Shown: positions 52,567-62,184, numbered from the stretch's first letter. The stretch: DNA of 64,000 nt from Rhizobium leguminosarum bv. viciae USDA 2370 (GCF_002008365.1 NZ_MRDL01000059.1:248001-312000); one strand, 5' to 3'. A program made the numbers and translations. The notes: generated by a model from the letters alone, not told the origin.

Positions 52567-53433
52567 TCAAGGCGCCGGAGTGTTCTTGGAGTTCACCGCT
52601 TCTCGGAAATGACGGGGGGTCGTACCCGTTCGCTCCTTGAAAATCTCGTAGAAGCGGCTGCTGGAACCAAACCCGCAGTCAAAACCGATCTGGAGGACAG
52701 GATCCTCCGTGTCTGTCAGAAGCTGCATCGCCCGGGCAATCCGATGTCGGGTCAGGTATTCGTTGACTGATATTCCCAGAACCTTTCGGAAAGCGCTGTT
52801 GGAGGTGCTTGGATGCATGCCCGCAAGCTTGGCGAGATCGGGTACGCTTATCGGATCTGCGTAGCGGGAATTGATGAGGTCGATCAGCAGCTCGACGTGG
52901 CGCACCGCGTGGTCAGCCAACGATGTCGGAGAGACATGGGTTGGCGAATTGTCGATTTCAGCATTGTCCAGGATCAGACGTCGTATTCGCAGTCGTACTT
53001 CCTCGACGATCAATTTCCGTCTTGCCGCACTGCCGCCCTGCCATTCCTTTTCCCATCGTGGGAGTGTCAACGCATCCATCGTTTCCTGATTTGCTTGCGC
53101 CAGAAACCTCCCCTGCATGATCGACTGCCTGGCCTTTCTGTCCACCGGCAGACCAAGGAAATCGATAAGGGGAAGATAGAGACATACGAGCGGCGCGTTT
53201 TCGGCAACAGCGATCGTCTGATGGGGAATTGCGGCCCAGAATAAAACCAGGCGGCCGGCCTCAACCTGTTCCAGCCTTCCATTGAAAAGGTAGGTCATCT
53301 GGCCTGCCATGAGCAGGTTTAATTCAACGTGGTCGTGCCAATGCGGTGCGGCCATCGCATCGGCGATGTGACGCTCGATCAGGAACTGCCCTCGGGATCC
53401 AATCCATTCGCCGCGGCTTTGGCTATGTTTCAT
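52567..53433 (-). CDS. AraC family transcriptional regulator
   Basis: 288 residues. N-terminal cupin sensor domain (HWHDHVELNLLMAGQMTYLF), then the double HTH: first VPDLAKLAGMHPSTSNSAFR, second DPVLQIGFDCGFGSSSRFYE with KERTGTTPRHFRE. Divergent from the GH4 glycosidase gene with 99 bp between the starts, an arrangement like melR-melA, so it probably activates that gene in response to the sugar. Confidence 0.92.
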   Translation of the reverse strand: MKHSQSRGEWIGSRGQFLIERHIADAMAAPHWHDHVELNLLMAGQMTYLFNGRLEQVEAGRLVLFWAAIPHQTIAVAENAPLVCLYLPLIDFLGLPVDRKARQSIMQGRFLAQANQETMDALTLPRWEKEWQGGSAARRKLIVEEVRLRIRRLILDNAEIDNSPTHVSPTSLADHAVRHVELLIDLINSRYADPISVPDLAKLAGMHPSTSNSAFRKVLGISVNEYLTRHRIARAMQLLTDTEDPVLQIGFDCGFGSSSRFYEIFKERTGTTPRHFREAVNSKNTPAP

Positions 53434-53532
53434 TTGTAGGAGACTCGAATCCCGGAATTAATAGGCCGATGTCAGGAAGAAATTCTGATCTAGAAGGAGC
53501 AATAAGCAATCACAACCGATGGGGAGATTGCA

Positions 53533-54849
53533 ATGCCGAAGATTTGTCTGGTTGGCGCTGGCAGCACCGTTTTTGCCCAGAACATTCTGGGAGATGTCCT
53601 GTCCACGCAGAGAGGGAGCGACTACGTCATCAGCCTCTTCGATATCGATCCAGAGCGACTGAAGACGTCAGAAATCGTCGCTCGCCGGATCTGCGAGTCG
53701 CTTAAGCTTTCAAGCGTCAGGATCGACGCCACGCTCGACCGGCGGGAAGCACTGCGCGGGTCTGATTTCGTGATCCTCATGATGCAGGTCGGTGGCTATA
53801 AGCCGGCTACCGTCACCGACTTCGACATTCCGAAAAAATATGGCTTGCGTCAGACGATCGCCGACACCCTTGGCATCGGGGGTATTTTCCGCGGTTTGCG
53901 GACGATACCAGTCCTTGAGGCGATCTGCCGAGACATGCAGGAGGTTTGCCCGCGGGCTCTTCTGATGCAGTACGTCAACCCGATGGCCATCAACTGCTGG
54001 GCGATCAAGGATCTGGCCCCGGAAATCCGGACCGTCGGCTTGTGTCATAGTGTGCAACACACAGCCGGGCATCTCGCGCAATGCCTTGGCGAGGACATTG
54101 CCGACGTAAACTACGTTTCGGCTGGGATCAATCACGTCGCCTTCTTCCTGAAATATGAGAAAGTTCACAGCGACGGACGGCTGGAAGATCTCTATCCGAG
54201 ACTGAACGCTCTCGCCGCCGATGGCCGCGTTCCGCCGGACGATCGGGTGCGGTTCGATGTGCTCAAACGGCTCGGCCACTTCGTCACCGAATCCAGCGAG
54301 CATTTTTCCGAGTATACCTCCTGGTACATCAAGGAGGGACGAGGGGATCTGATCGATCAGCTCAATATTCCGTTGGACGAATACATCCGGCGCTGCGAAG
54401 TGCAGATCAAAGAGTGGCATGCCCTGCGCAAGGAACTGGAAGGCGACAAGCCGATCGAGGTGTGCCGCAGCAATGAATACGCGGCCGGCATCATTCATGC
54501 CGCGGTAACCGGCAACCCGGCGCTGATATACGGCAATGTGCCAAACAACGGCCTGATCGAGAATCTGCCCGATGAATGCATCGTGGAAGTGCCTTGCCAT
54601 GTCGACAGAAACGGAATTCAGCCGATCCGGGTCGGTCGGATCCCCTCGCAGCTTTCCGCCGTCATGAACTTGAGCGTTTCTGTTCAGCAGTTGACGGTCG
54701 AGGCGGCTCTCACAAGAAACCGCGAGCGCATCTACCAAGCCGCTCTGCTCGATCCGCATACATCTGCGGAATTGTCGCCAGACCAAATCTGGAACCTTGT
54801 CGACGACCTGATCGATGCGCACGGGGATTTGCTGCCGAGATATCAGTAA
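53533..54849 (+). CDS. GH4 alpha-galactosidase/alpha-glucosidase (MelA-like)
   Basis: 438 residues; GGGGAG precedes the ATG. NAD-binding N-terminus KICLVGAGSTVFAQNIL. Metal ligands of GH4 are Cys171 in GLCHSVQHTAGH and His201 in AGINHVAFFLKY; the spacing resembles other GH4 alpha-glycosidases. The CHS motif is of MelA type rather than the phospho-glucosidase type. It cleaves glycosides by an NAD/Mn-dependent redox-elimination route in the cytosol. Followed by a strong terminator, so it is probably transcribed alone under the AraC regulator, feeding the DeoR operon downstream. Confidence 0.9.
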   Translation: MPKICLVGAGSTVFAQNILGDVLSTQRGSDYVISLFDIDPERLKTSEIVARRICESLKLSSVRIDATLDRREALRGSDFVILMMQVGGYKPATVTDFDIPKKYGLRQTIADTLGIGGIFRGLRTIPVLEAICRDMQEVCPRALLMQYVNPMAINCWAIKDLAPEIRTVGLCHSVQHTAGHLAQCLGEDIADVNYVSAGINHVAFFLKYEKVHSDGRLEDLYPRLNALAADGRVPPDDRVRFDVLKRLGHFVTESSEHFSEYTSWYIKEGRGDLIDQLNIPLDEYIRRCEVQIKEWHALRKELEGDKPIEVCRSNEYAAGIIHAAVTGNPALIYGNVPNNGLIENLPDECIVEVPCHVDRNGIQPIRVGRIPSQLSAVMNLSVSVQQLTVEAALTRNRERIYQAALLDPHTSAELSPDQIWNLVDDLIDAHGDLLPRYQ

Positions 54850-54906
54850 GATCCCGCGGATAAGCCAGCCACAAGCGCTGCTTGGGATGGCAGTTCATTC
54901 GTTATT

Positions 54907-54936
54907 GGCGCGCCGTGAATTCACGGCGCGCCTTTT
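54907..54936 (+). terminator. Rho-independent terminator after GH4 gene
   Basis: A 26-bp perfect palindrome (54907-54932) giving an 11-bp GC-rich stem with an AATT loop, followed by TTTT. It lies 57 bp after the GH4 stop and separates it from the DeoR operon. The symmetric hairpin has T's only on the plus side. Confidence 0.85.
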
Positions 54937-54991
54937 CTCATTCCGGCTCTCATCCAATGAATCAAAAAACGTCAGAAAATTGATTGACACT

Positions 54992-55016
54992 GATCATATG
55001 AAATGAAAATGTGATC
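54992..55016. promoter_or_regulatory. Putative DeoR operator and promoter
   Basis: GATCATAT (54992-54999) and ATGTGATC (55009-55016) form an inverted repeat with one mismatch, 33 bp before the DeoR start. A perfect -35 TTGACA lies at 54984-54989; the matching -10 is poor. The AT-rich ATGAAATGAAAATG core recalls operators of sugar-type DeoR repressors. Confidence 0.5.
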
Positions 55017-55048
55017 GAAATTGGGGTGGATCGTGAGGGAGAATTTCG

Positions 55049-55843
55049 TTGAGCCAAGCAGTCGGAGTAAAGGTCGATCGGCTGGATGCCATTCGCAGCC
55101 ACCTCTACGCGAACGGCTTTTCGACCATCCAGGCGCTTGCCGATGCGATCGGCGCATCGCTTGCCACGGTTCGTAGAGACCTGCAGATCCTTGAGCAGGA
55201 GGGGGCCATTGATCGCGTGCATGGTGGAGCGCGCATTGCCGAAGGATCATCGGTTGAGGTTGCATTTCAGGAGCGGGAAAAGCGCCATCTATCGGCCAAG
55301 CGGGCGATTGCCACCGCGGCCTACGATCTGCTTCATCCGCGTACGGCAATCTTTCTCGACGCGGGAACGACCGTCCTGCAGCTTGCGCGCCTCGTTCGCA
55401 TCAACCCCATGCCGCTCAGGATATTCACCAACGGCCTGACGGTAGCGCAGGAATTCCTGAACATTCCGAATTTGGAGGTGGTGCTTCTCGGTGGTCAGCT
55501 GCGTAGCGAGAATGCGTCGCTTGTCGGACCTCAGGCGGAGGCAATGCTGGAAACATTATGGTTCGACCAGCTCTTTCTTGGCGCCAGCGCCATTAGTTCC
55601 GACGGTGCGATCTACAGCGTGGACAGTGCGGAAGCGAGCCTCAACCGGCGCATGCTGGCTCGATCGGCCAATCGTTTCGTCCTGGCCGATTCCTCGAAAT
55701 TCGGAACCACGGCGACCTACAAGGTCGCGCCGCTGGACACCGCGAAAGTCATTACCGATTCCGGGCTTTCGCGGCACTGGCGCGACGAGCTTGTCAACTT
55801 CGGCGTCGACACAACGTTCGCCGATCTGAGGGCGAAAGAGTGA
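55049..55843 (+). CDS. DeoR family transcriptional regulator
   Basis: 264 residues from TTG 55049 with GAGGGAG upstream. N-terminal HTH GFSTIQALADAIGASLATVR with the family signature RRDLQILEQEGAIDRVHGG. The C-terminal DeoRC sensor is isomerase-like (FLDAGTTVLQLAR, FTNGLTVAQEF, LGGQLRSENASLVGP) and binds phosphosugars. First gene of the island operon; likely represses it until a sugar phosphate accumulates. Overlaps the kinase gene by 4 bp. Confidence 0.92.
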   Translation: MSQAVGVKVDRLDAIRSHLYANGFSTIQALADAIGASLATVRRDLQILEQEGAIDRVHGGARIAEGSSVEVAFQEREKRHLSAKRAIATAAYDLLHPRTAIFLDAGTTVLQLARLVRINPMPLRIFTNGLTVAQEFLNIPNLEVVLLGGQLRSENASLVGPQAEAMLETLWFDQLFLGASAISSDGAIYSVDSAEASLNRRMLARSANRFVLADSSKFGTTATYKVAPLDTAKVITDSGLSRHWRDELVNFGVDTTFADLRAKE

Positions 55844-56799
55844 GCGACGCGCTGATCCTCGGCATCGACGGTGGCGGAAGCAAGGTGCTGGTTGCCCTCG
55901 CGGACAAGCGTGGCCGGATATTGCGGCGTTCCCGCGGCCACGGGGTCAATCCCATGGACAATCCGAATTGGCTCCAGGAGCTGGAGCAGCATCTCCTTCC
56001 CTTTCGAGATGAACGAAATCTGGCGGCCGTCGCCGCAGCGCTGCCCGCCTACGGGGAGGTTGAGCGCCTGTCGGTTCTACAACGGGATGCGATCGAGCGC
56101 CTGTTCCCAAACGTCCACCGGCGCGTCCTCAACGACGTCGACGCGGCGCATCTCGGTGCTTTTGCGGCCAAGCCGGGTATCCTCATTCTTTCCGGCACGG
56201 GTTCAATGGCATGGGCGCGTAATTCCAAAGGCCAGTCGGCGCGCACTGGTGGCTGGGGAGATCTCATCGGCGACGAAGGCAGCAGCCATTGGATCGGGCA
56301 GAGGGCGCTCAACCTTGTCAGCCAAAGCTTGGACGGGCGTGCTCCGGCAACGGCTCTCGCAAAGGCCTTGTTTGACCACCTTCGCATCGACCCGAGCAAT
56401 CCCATGAATGGCCTCGGCGATTGGGCCAGCTCCGTGGCGAACCCGCGGGCAGACATTGCAGCAATTTCGGCCCTCGTCGATCAGGTCGCACTTGGCGGCG
56501 ACAAAGGGGCGATCGCGTTGATCGAGCAGGCCGCCGATGAACTCGCGAAGCATCATGCGGCAATTGCCGGCCATTGTGATCCGAATTCCGGCTGGACCTA
56601 TGCCGGCGGTACCTTTTCGAGCCGGCTACTTCTGGAGGCGCTTGAACGCCGTATTGGCAGGCCTCCGGCATTGCCGAAACTTCCCCCGATCGGCGGCGCG
56701 CTCCTGGCTGCCGCCCAGCTTCTCGACTGGCCGTTAGACGATGGCTGGTTCGGGCCAATCGTGGCCACGGCCGAAGGCGGTGACTGCGCATCCCAGTAA
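55840..56799 (+). CDS. BadF/BadG-family sugar kinase (N-acetylglucosamine kinase-like)
   Basis: 319 residues from GTG 55840. ASKHA-fold motifs: phosphate-1 ILGIDGGGSKVLVALADKRG, the LNDVDAAHLGA segment, phosphate-2/adenosine ILSGTGSMAWA, and GGWGDLIGDEGSSHWIG. C-terminal adenosine region YAGGTFSSRLLLEALE. Resembles eukaryotic-type NAGK and bacterial amino-sugar kinases. Probably phosphorylates the free sugar released by the GH4 enzyme or imported directly, providing the 6-phosphate needed by the SIS isomerase. Confidence 0.85.
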   Translation: MSDALILGIDGGGSKVLVALADKRGRILRRSRGHGVNPMDNPNWLQELEQHLLPFRDERNLAAVAAALPAYGEVERLSVLQRDAIERLFPNVHRRVLNDVDAAHLGAFAAKPGILILSGTGSMAWARNSKGQSARTGGWGDLIGDEGSSHWIGQRALNLVSQSLDGRAPATALAKALFDHLRIDPSNPMNGLGDWASSVANPRADIAAISALVDQVALGGDKGAIALIEQAADELAKHHAAIAGHCDPNSGWTYAGGTFSSRLLLEALERRIGRPPALPKLPPIGGALLAAAQLLDWPLDDGWFGPIVATAEGGDCASQ

Positions 56800-56829
56800 T
56801 TGAGCTCAAGAATAATGAAGGATGGGAAC

Positions 56830-58086
56830 ATGCATAAATTGATCTTGCCTCTACTTGCGTCAGCAGCCCTGGCAATCGCCGTACCCGCTCTTGGCCAGGA
56901 CGCCAAGCCGCTTGCCGGTCAATCGATCACGGTGCTCATGCCATCGCCGCAGGGACCGAATATTGCCTCTGACTTCGAGGCCGAAACCGGCATTCACGTC
57001 GACCTGCAGACCTTGTCCTGGGACGACATCCGCCCGAAGCTGGTGACAGCTTTGGTTGCCGGGACAGCGCCGGCTGATGTGACCGAATTCGATTGGTCCT
57101 GGACCGGTCAGTTCAGCGCCGCCGGTTGGTATATGCCGCTTGACGATGTGATCGACGCCGACACCGTGAAAGATATCGGTGTTGCGAAGATCTTCACCGT
57201 CGACGGCAAGTTATTGGGTATCCCCTACACCAACGACTTCCGGGTGATGCTCGTCAACAAGAAGCATTTTGCGGATGCAGGCATCACCGAGATGCCGAAA
57301 ACATTGGACGCCCTGGTCGCTGCAGCCAAGAAAATCAAGGAAAAGGGCATTGTCGAGTATCCGATCGGCCTGCCGGTTTCAGCAACCGAAGGCGCGTCAA
57401 CGAGCTGGTACTTGCTGACCAAGGCCTTCGGTGGCGAACTCTTCGACAAGGACTTCAATCCGCTCTTCACCTCGCCGGATTCGGCTGGTTACAAGGCGCT
57501 TGCTTTCGAGCTGATGCTCCTCAAAGAAGGGCTGGTCGATCCGGCGTCTACCGGCCTGAAAGACAGCCAGATCAATGAGAGCATGTTCGGGCAGGGCATC
57601 ACCAGCATCATGATCTCCGGTGAGCCCGGTCGTCTCGGCCAGATGAACGACCCGAAGCAGTCGAAAGTCGCCGGCCAGGTTGAAGCGATCCTCGTGCCGA
57701 CGGCGAGTGGTGAAACGCGCAGTTTCGGCCTTCCAGAAGCGCTGGCTATTCCAAACGTCTCTCCCAACAAGGAGGCGGCGATCGCCTTCGTCAAATGGTT
57801 CACCAGCAGGGACTTCCAGAAGAAGAATGCCGTGAACGGCTTCCTGCCGACCCGCACGTCGGCGCTTTCCGAACTCAACGAGTCTGGAAAGCTGAACAGC
57901 GGCGATGCTCTCGTGGCACAGTCCAAAACCGTTGAGCCGCTCTTCCCGCAAGGCACGCCGCCTTGGTATCCGCAATTTTCCAGCGGCGTAAACACAGCGA
58001 TCAATAGCGCTGCCAAGGGACAGATGAGCGTCGACCAGGCGATGGAGGCTATCGCTTCCGCCGCCAAGCAGGCAATGGCGCAATGA
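56830..58086 (+). CDS. Carbohydrate ABC transporter substrate-binding protein
   Basis: 418 residues; ATG 56830 preceded by AAGGATGGGA, signal peptide ending near VPALGQDA. SBP_bac_1 (MalE-like) features: SDFEAETGIHVDLQTLSWDD, TDFRV-type ligand region LGIPYTNDFRVMLVNKKHF and the C-terminal AIAFVKWFTSRDFQKKN. Binds the sugar or glycoside in the periplasm for the following two permeases; the ATPase gene is at the end of the operon. Confidence 0.92.
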   Translation: MHKLILPLLASAALAIAVPALGQDAKPLAGQSITVLMPSPQGPNIASDFEAETGIHVDLQTLSWDDIRPKLVTALVAGTAPADVTEFDWSWTGQFSAAGWYMPLDDVIDADTVKDIGVAKIFTVDGKLLGIPYTNDFRVMLVNKKHFADAGITEMPKTLDALVAAAKKIKEKGIVEYPIGLPVSATEGASTSWYLLTKAFGGELFDKDFNPLFTSPDSAGYKALAFELMLLKEGLVDPASTGLKDSQINESMFGQGITSIMISGEPGRLGQMNDPKQSKVAGQVEAILVPTASGETRSFGLPEALAIPNVSPNKEAAIAFVKWFTSRDFQKKNAVNGFLPTRTSALSELNESGKLNSGDALVAQSKTVEPLFPQGTPPWYPQFSSGVNTAINSAAKGQMSVDQAMEAIASAAKQAMAQ

Positions 58087-59003
58087 CCGCTTTGGCGTCC
58101 GAAGAGGCCACGAGCAAGCGTGGGGTCGGCTTCAACGCCGACGCCACACTCGGCTTGTTGTTGGTGTCGCCCATCGTTATCACGATGGCAGCTTTGGTCT
58201 TCTACCCGATGGGAAGAACCGTCTGGGACAGCCTGCACAGGGTCAACCCCATGCAGGCCGGCACTCCATTCATCGGCCTGGAAAACTACAGCCGAATGCT
58301 ATCGGATGGCCAGCTCGCGACCACCTGGAGCAACACGCTCACATACGTTGTTCTGGCCGTCGTCGCCGAAACCGTGTTCGGCGTTCTTGCCGCCGCTCTC
58401 ATCAATCAGATCAAGGTCGGGCGGCAGTGGGTTCTCGCAGCCGTGATCTTGCCCTGGGCGCTGCCCGGCGTTGTAAATTCGGTCATTTGGCTTTGGATTT
58501 ATCAACCGGGTGCGGGTCTGTTGAACGGCATTCTTTCTGCGCTCGGGCTCCCCTTCGAAAATCATGTCTGGTTCAACGATCGCACCAGCGCCATCGTCGC
58601 CGTAACAATCGTCCACGTCTGGCGCATGATGCCCTTGACGATCGTCATCGTCCTTGCGGCGATGCAGAGTATCCCTGCTCATCTCTATGAGGCTGCGCGG
58701 ATCGATGGAGCGACGCGCGTTCAGATGTTCGGATGGGTAACCCTTCCGCTGGTTCGCAGTGCGATCGCTGTCGCCATGACGAACGCGACCGTGAATGCTT
58801 TCAATCTCTTCGACGAGGCCTGGGTTCTGGCGGGTGCCAGCCTCGAGACCCGACCGGTGCTCGTCCAGATCTACCTCGAAACCTTCCAGAATCTCCGCTT
58901 CTCGTATGGCATGGCGCTATCGGTCGTGATCACTCTCGTGTCTCTGCTGATTTCGCTGGTCTACGTCCTTCGTGTCTACCGCAACACACGGTTCGACTCA
59001 TGA
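58083..59003 (+). CDS. Sugar ABC transporter permease (MalF-like)
   Basis: 306-residue CUT1 permease with about six spans. EAA loop YEAARIDGATRVQMFGWVTL. Overlaps the binding-protein gene and the MalG-like gene by 4 bp each, so the three are translationally coupled. Confidence 0.93.
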   Translation: MTALASEEATSKRGVGFNADATLGLLLVSPIVITMAALVFYPMGRTVWDSLHRVNPMQAGTPFIGLENYSRMLSDGQLATTWSNTLTYVVLAVVAETVFGVLAAALINQIKVGRQWVLAAVILPWALPGVVNSVIWLWIYQPGAGLLNGILSALGLPFENHVWFNDRTSAIVAVTIVHVWRMMPLTIVIVLAAMQSIPAHLYEAARIDGATRVQMFGWVTLPLVRSAIAVAMTNATVNAFNLFDEAWVLAGASLETRPVLVQIYLETFQNLRFSYGMALSVVITLVSLLISLVYVLRVYRNTRFDS

Positions 59004-59857
59004 AATCCCCCATTGCCTATCGAATGATGATTTGGGCCGGCGTCGTCGTCCTGTTGATCTGGTCTTTAGGGCCGATCTACTGGACCATCGCGAGTTCGGT
59101 TACGCCCAGCGACGACTTTTCGACCCGACCGATCAACTTCTTCCCGCAGCACTTTACGCTGGATCATTACTCACGGCTGCTTGGCATCAATATCGCGCGG
59201 ATCGGAGGTGTTGAGGTATTCAAACAGTTCCGGGCCGCGTTGCTCAATAGCGTGGTGACATCAATCGCTGCCACGCTGCTTTGCGTCGCGATATCCGCTC
59301 TTGGCGCGTACGCGTTCACCAGGCTTCAGTTTCCTGGCCGCAAAGTGCTTTTTGTCGCCGTCGTCGCGACTCTGGCCATTCCTGCCTACGCGGTCTTGAT
59401 CCCACTCTATCAGATCATGATCAAGCTGCATCTCGTCGATACCTATGTGGGCGTCTCGCTGATCTATGTCTCGGCCTTCCTGCCCCTGTCGTTATGGCTG
59501 CTGCGCAGCGTGTTCGAAGCTCTTCCGATCGCACTGGAGGAAGCGGCGCAACTCGACGGAGCCGGCCGGCTCTACATCTTCTTCAATATCGTCCTGCCGC
59601 TGGCCGGACCGGGTCTGACGGCAGCGGCGATCCTCACCTTTCTTGGTGCATGGGGACAGTATCTCGTACCGCTCATTTTTTCGCCCCAGGCAACGAAGCC
59701 CTTGACCGTTCTGATCCCGGAATTCGTAACCAAGAACTTCATCGACTACGGCCTCATCACGGCGAGCGGCTCGATCGCCATCGTCATTCCCGCCCTCGTC
59801 GTCATTTTCCTCAACCGTTACCTCGTCAGCGGCCTGTTGGCTGGTTCAGTCAAATAA
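59000..59857 (+). CDS. Sugar ABC transporter permease (MalG-like)
   Basis: 285 residues from ATG 59000; the frame is open upstream to 58733 only as a shadow. EAA loop EEAAQLDGAGRLYIFFNIVL; conserved FSPQATKPLTVLIPEF near the C-terminus. Heterodimer partner of the MalF-like subunit. Confidence 0.93.
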   Translation: MKSPIAYRMMIWAGVVVLLIWSLGPIYWTIASSVTPSDDFSTRPINFFPQHFTLDHYSRLLGINIARIGGVEVFKQFRAALLNSVVTSIAATLLCVAISALGAYAFTRLQFPGRKVLFVAVVATLAIPAYAVLIPLYQIMIKLHLVDTYVGVSLIYVSAFLPLSLWLLRSVFEALPIALEEAAQLDGAGRLYIFFNIVLPLAGPGLTAAAILTFLGAWGQYLVPLIFSPQATKPLTVLIPEFVTKNFIDYGLITASGSIAIVIPALVVIFLNRYLVSGLLAGSVK

Positions 59858-59868
59858 TCGGAGACTTC

Positions 59869-60822
59869 ATGAACACGACCGAAAAAGTTATTTTCGAGCA
59901 ATTTCCCTACTGGGAGAAGGCGATCGGCTCGAATTCAGCTGCCGATAGGGCGGAGCTGCTCGTCTTCGTCGGCTGTGGCACGTCTTTCAATCTTGCACTT
60001 TCGCTGGCAGCCTATGCCAATTTGGCGGGGCGAAAGGCAATCGCGGTCCCCGGCGCCGAATGGCAAAACCGCCCCTCGGCCTTCTGGCCGGAGTGGCGCA
60101 ACACGCACGTCGTCGCGCTGTCCCGCAGCGGCGAGACGACAGAAACAGTCGCCGCAGCAAAAGCAAGCCGGGCCGCCGGCGCCTTCGTGACGGCGATAAC
60201 GGTCGAACCGGAAAGCACTCTTGCGAAAAACTGCGATCGGATGGTCGCGGCCGAAACCCATCCGGACGAAGGTATTGTCATGACGGTATCGGCGAGCCTC
60301 ATGGTCCTTCTCGGTTTGCAGATGATCGGGCAGAAGGTTCCTGTCTCTGTCGTGAATTCGGCTCGCCAGCTCGCGACGGCTCTCGATGCCGCGCTGCCTG
60401 GAATTATCGCCGACCGGTCGCACTTCGTCTTTCTCGGCGGCGGCCCCCTCTTCGGCGTCGCCCTGGAAGGAGCGCTCAAGCTCATGGAAATGAGCCAGAT
60501 CATGACCCAGGCCTTCCACCCGCTTGAATACCGGCATGGGCCGATCAGCCTCGTTGACGGGAAAACGGTTGCGGTCATGCTGTACAGCTCCGACCAGAGG
60601 GAAGCGGAGACGAAACTGGTGGGAGAACTGAGAGAAAAAGGCGCGGTTGTCATCGGTGTGGGTGGTCCGGGCGATCTGGAACTCGCCGTTGATGTCGATC
60701 TGTCACTTGCGGGTCTCGTTGTCCTTCCGGCGCTGCAGGTCCTCGGCGAACGGGCCGCGCAGGCTCGGCAAATCGATACGGTTTCTCCCCGTCACCTGAC
60801 GAAGGTTGTGACGCTCGCATGA
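59869..60822 (+). CDS. AgaS-like SIS-domain sugar isomerase/deaminase
   Basis: 317 residues from ATG 59869 (GGAGA upstream); the longer frame from 59281 is antisense-like shadow of the permease. Two SIS domains: the first with VFVGCGTSFNLALSLA and ALSRSGETTETV, the second with FLGGGPLFGVALEGALKLME and FHPLEYRHGPISLV. This is the GlmS-isomerase-like fold of AgaS (galactosamine-6-phosphate deaminase/isomerase) and of fructosamine deglycases (FrlB-like). The neighbouring GatZ-like gene favours the AgaS role, forming tagatose 6-phosphate. The substrate is inferred. Confidence 0.82.
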   Translation: MNTTEKVIFEQFPYWEKAIGSNSAADRAELLVFVGCGTSFNLALSLAAYANLAGRKAIAVPGAEWQNRPSAFWPEWRNTHVVALSRSGETTETVAAAKASRAAGAFVTAITVEPESTLAKNCDRMVAAETHPDEGIVMTVSASLMVLLGLQMIGQKVPVSVVNSARQLATALDAALPGIIADRSHFVFLGGGPLFGVALEGALKLMEMSQIMTQAFHPLEYRHGPISLVDGKTVAVMLYSSDQREAETKLVGELREKGAVVIGVGGPGDLELAVDVDLSLAGLVVLPALQVLGERAAQARQIDTVSPRHLTKVVTLA

Positions 60823-62117
60823 CGAGGATCGAAGAGAACCGGCAGATCGCGCTGCGAAAGCTTTTCGGTGCCAGGAACCTGCCCTTTCCACATGGCGTCA
60901 CTTCGGTCTGCTCGGCTCATCCGCTGGTCATTGAGGCAGCCCTTCGGCGTGCCGGCATGGAGCACCGGGCGGTCCTCATCGAAGCCACCTGCAATCAGGT
61001 CAATCAGGAGGGCGGCTATACCGCGATGACGCCTGTGGACTTTCGCCGGTTCATCGAGAACGTCGCCGCAGCGACTGATTTTCCAGCCGAACGCATCATC
61101 CTGGGAGGCGATCATCTAGGCCCCAACCCATGGAGGACGTTGGCGGCCGAGGAGGCAATGTTGCGCGCCATGGCTATGGTGACGGCCTATGTCGAGGCAG
61201 GGTTCGAAAAGATTCACCTGGACACGTCGATGGGCTGTGCCGGTGAACCAACGGCGCTCGATGACGAATTGACCGCGGCGCGGGCCGCTCGATTGGCGAA
61301 AGCCGCCGAAGAGGCCGCTCTTCGTTCAGGCCGCCGTCCGCCGGTCTATATCATCGGAACCGAGGTGCCGCCTCCGGGTGGTGCAACGCACGCACTCGAA
61401 GAAATCGAAATTACGCGGGCCGATGCGGCGATGAAAACCCTGGCGGTTCACCGGGCGTCGTTTGCCGAAGCAGGTTTGGCGTCGGCGATGGAGCGGGTCA
61501 TTGGGATAGTGGTTCAGCCGGGTGTGGAATTTGGCAACACGGACGTGGCGCTCTACAAGCCTGAACGGGCCAAGAGCCTCATTCGTTCGCTCGACGACAT
61601 GCCGGGCCTGGTTTTCGAAGCACATTCCACCGACTACCAACCGGCCGAAGCCTTGTCTGCTCTCGTTGACGGCGGCCTTGCAATCCTCAAGGTCGGACCA
61701 GGGCTGACTTTCGCGCTGCGCGAAGCGCTCTACGGCCTCGATGCGATCGCTGATGAACTTGCAGGGAAGACGCCCCGAACCGGACTGGTGACGACCATGG
61801 AAAAAATCATGGTTGAGCAACCGGCAAGCTGGGCGGGCCACTATGGCGGCAGTCCCGATGAGCAGCGACTGCAACGGCATTTCAGCTATAGTGATCGAAT
61901 TCGCTATTACTGGCCGGATCCTCGAGCATTCGCCGCGGTCGGCGAATTGTTCAGCCGGCTTCCTGATGAAATTCCCGAAACTCTGATCAGCCAATATCTC
62001 GGCCGACTATATTCTGACGTGGTGTCAAAGCGGGTCGCTCCGAAGGCCCGCGAGCTCTGCCTTGCGGCGGTCGACGCGGTATTGGCGCCTTATTCAGCCG
62101 CCACGGCAAGCCAATGA
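60819..62117 (+). CDS. D-tagatose-bisphosphate aldolase accessory/kinase-like subunit (GatZ/KbaZ/AgaZ)
   Basis: 432 residues, starting in an ATGA overlap with the SIS gene. Family hallmarks: GARNLPFPHGVTSVCSAHPL, LIEATCNQVNQEGGYT, ILGGDHLGPNPWR, FEKIHLDTSMGCAGEP and VEFGNTDVALYKPE. In E. coli GatZ and KbaZ are required for full activity of the class II tagatose-1,6-bisphosphate aldolase; some AgaZ proteins have been proposed to have a kinase-type role. No GatY/KbaY catalytic subunit is encoded in the window. Confidence 0.9.
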   Translation: MTRIEENRQIALRKLFGARNLPFPHGVTSVCSAHPLVIEAALRRAGMEHRAVLIEATCNQVNQEGGYTAMTPVDFRRFIENVAAATDFPAERIILGGDHLGPNPWRTLAAEEAMLRAMAMVTAYVEAGFEKIHLDTSMGCAGEPTALDDELTAARAARLAKAAEEAALRSGRRPPVYIIGTEVPPPGGATHALEEIEITRADAAMKTLAVHRASFAEAGLASAMERVIGIVVQPGVEFGNTDVALYKPERAKSLIRSLDDMPGLVFEAHSTDYQPAEALSALVDGGLAILKVGPGLTFALREALYGLDAIADELAGKTPRTGLVTTMEKIMVEQPASWAGHYGGSPDEQRLQRHFSYSDRIRYYWPDPRAFAAVGELFSRLPDEIPETLISQYLGRLYSDVVSKRVAPKARELCLAAVDAVLAPYSAATASQ

Positions 62118-62184
62118 GCAATCGACAGCCGTGTCACACGAGCGGCTGCGTCCCGAAGATATCAATATTCAGCCGGAGAAAGTT

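Noticed and set aside
54907..54932. 26-bp perfect palindrome considered as a regulator operator
   Set aside because: Its GC-rich stem followed by TTTT directly after the GH4 gene fits a terminator better; the DeoR operator candidate lies separately at 54992-55016.
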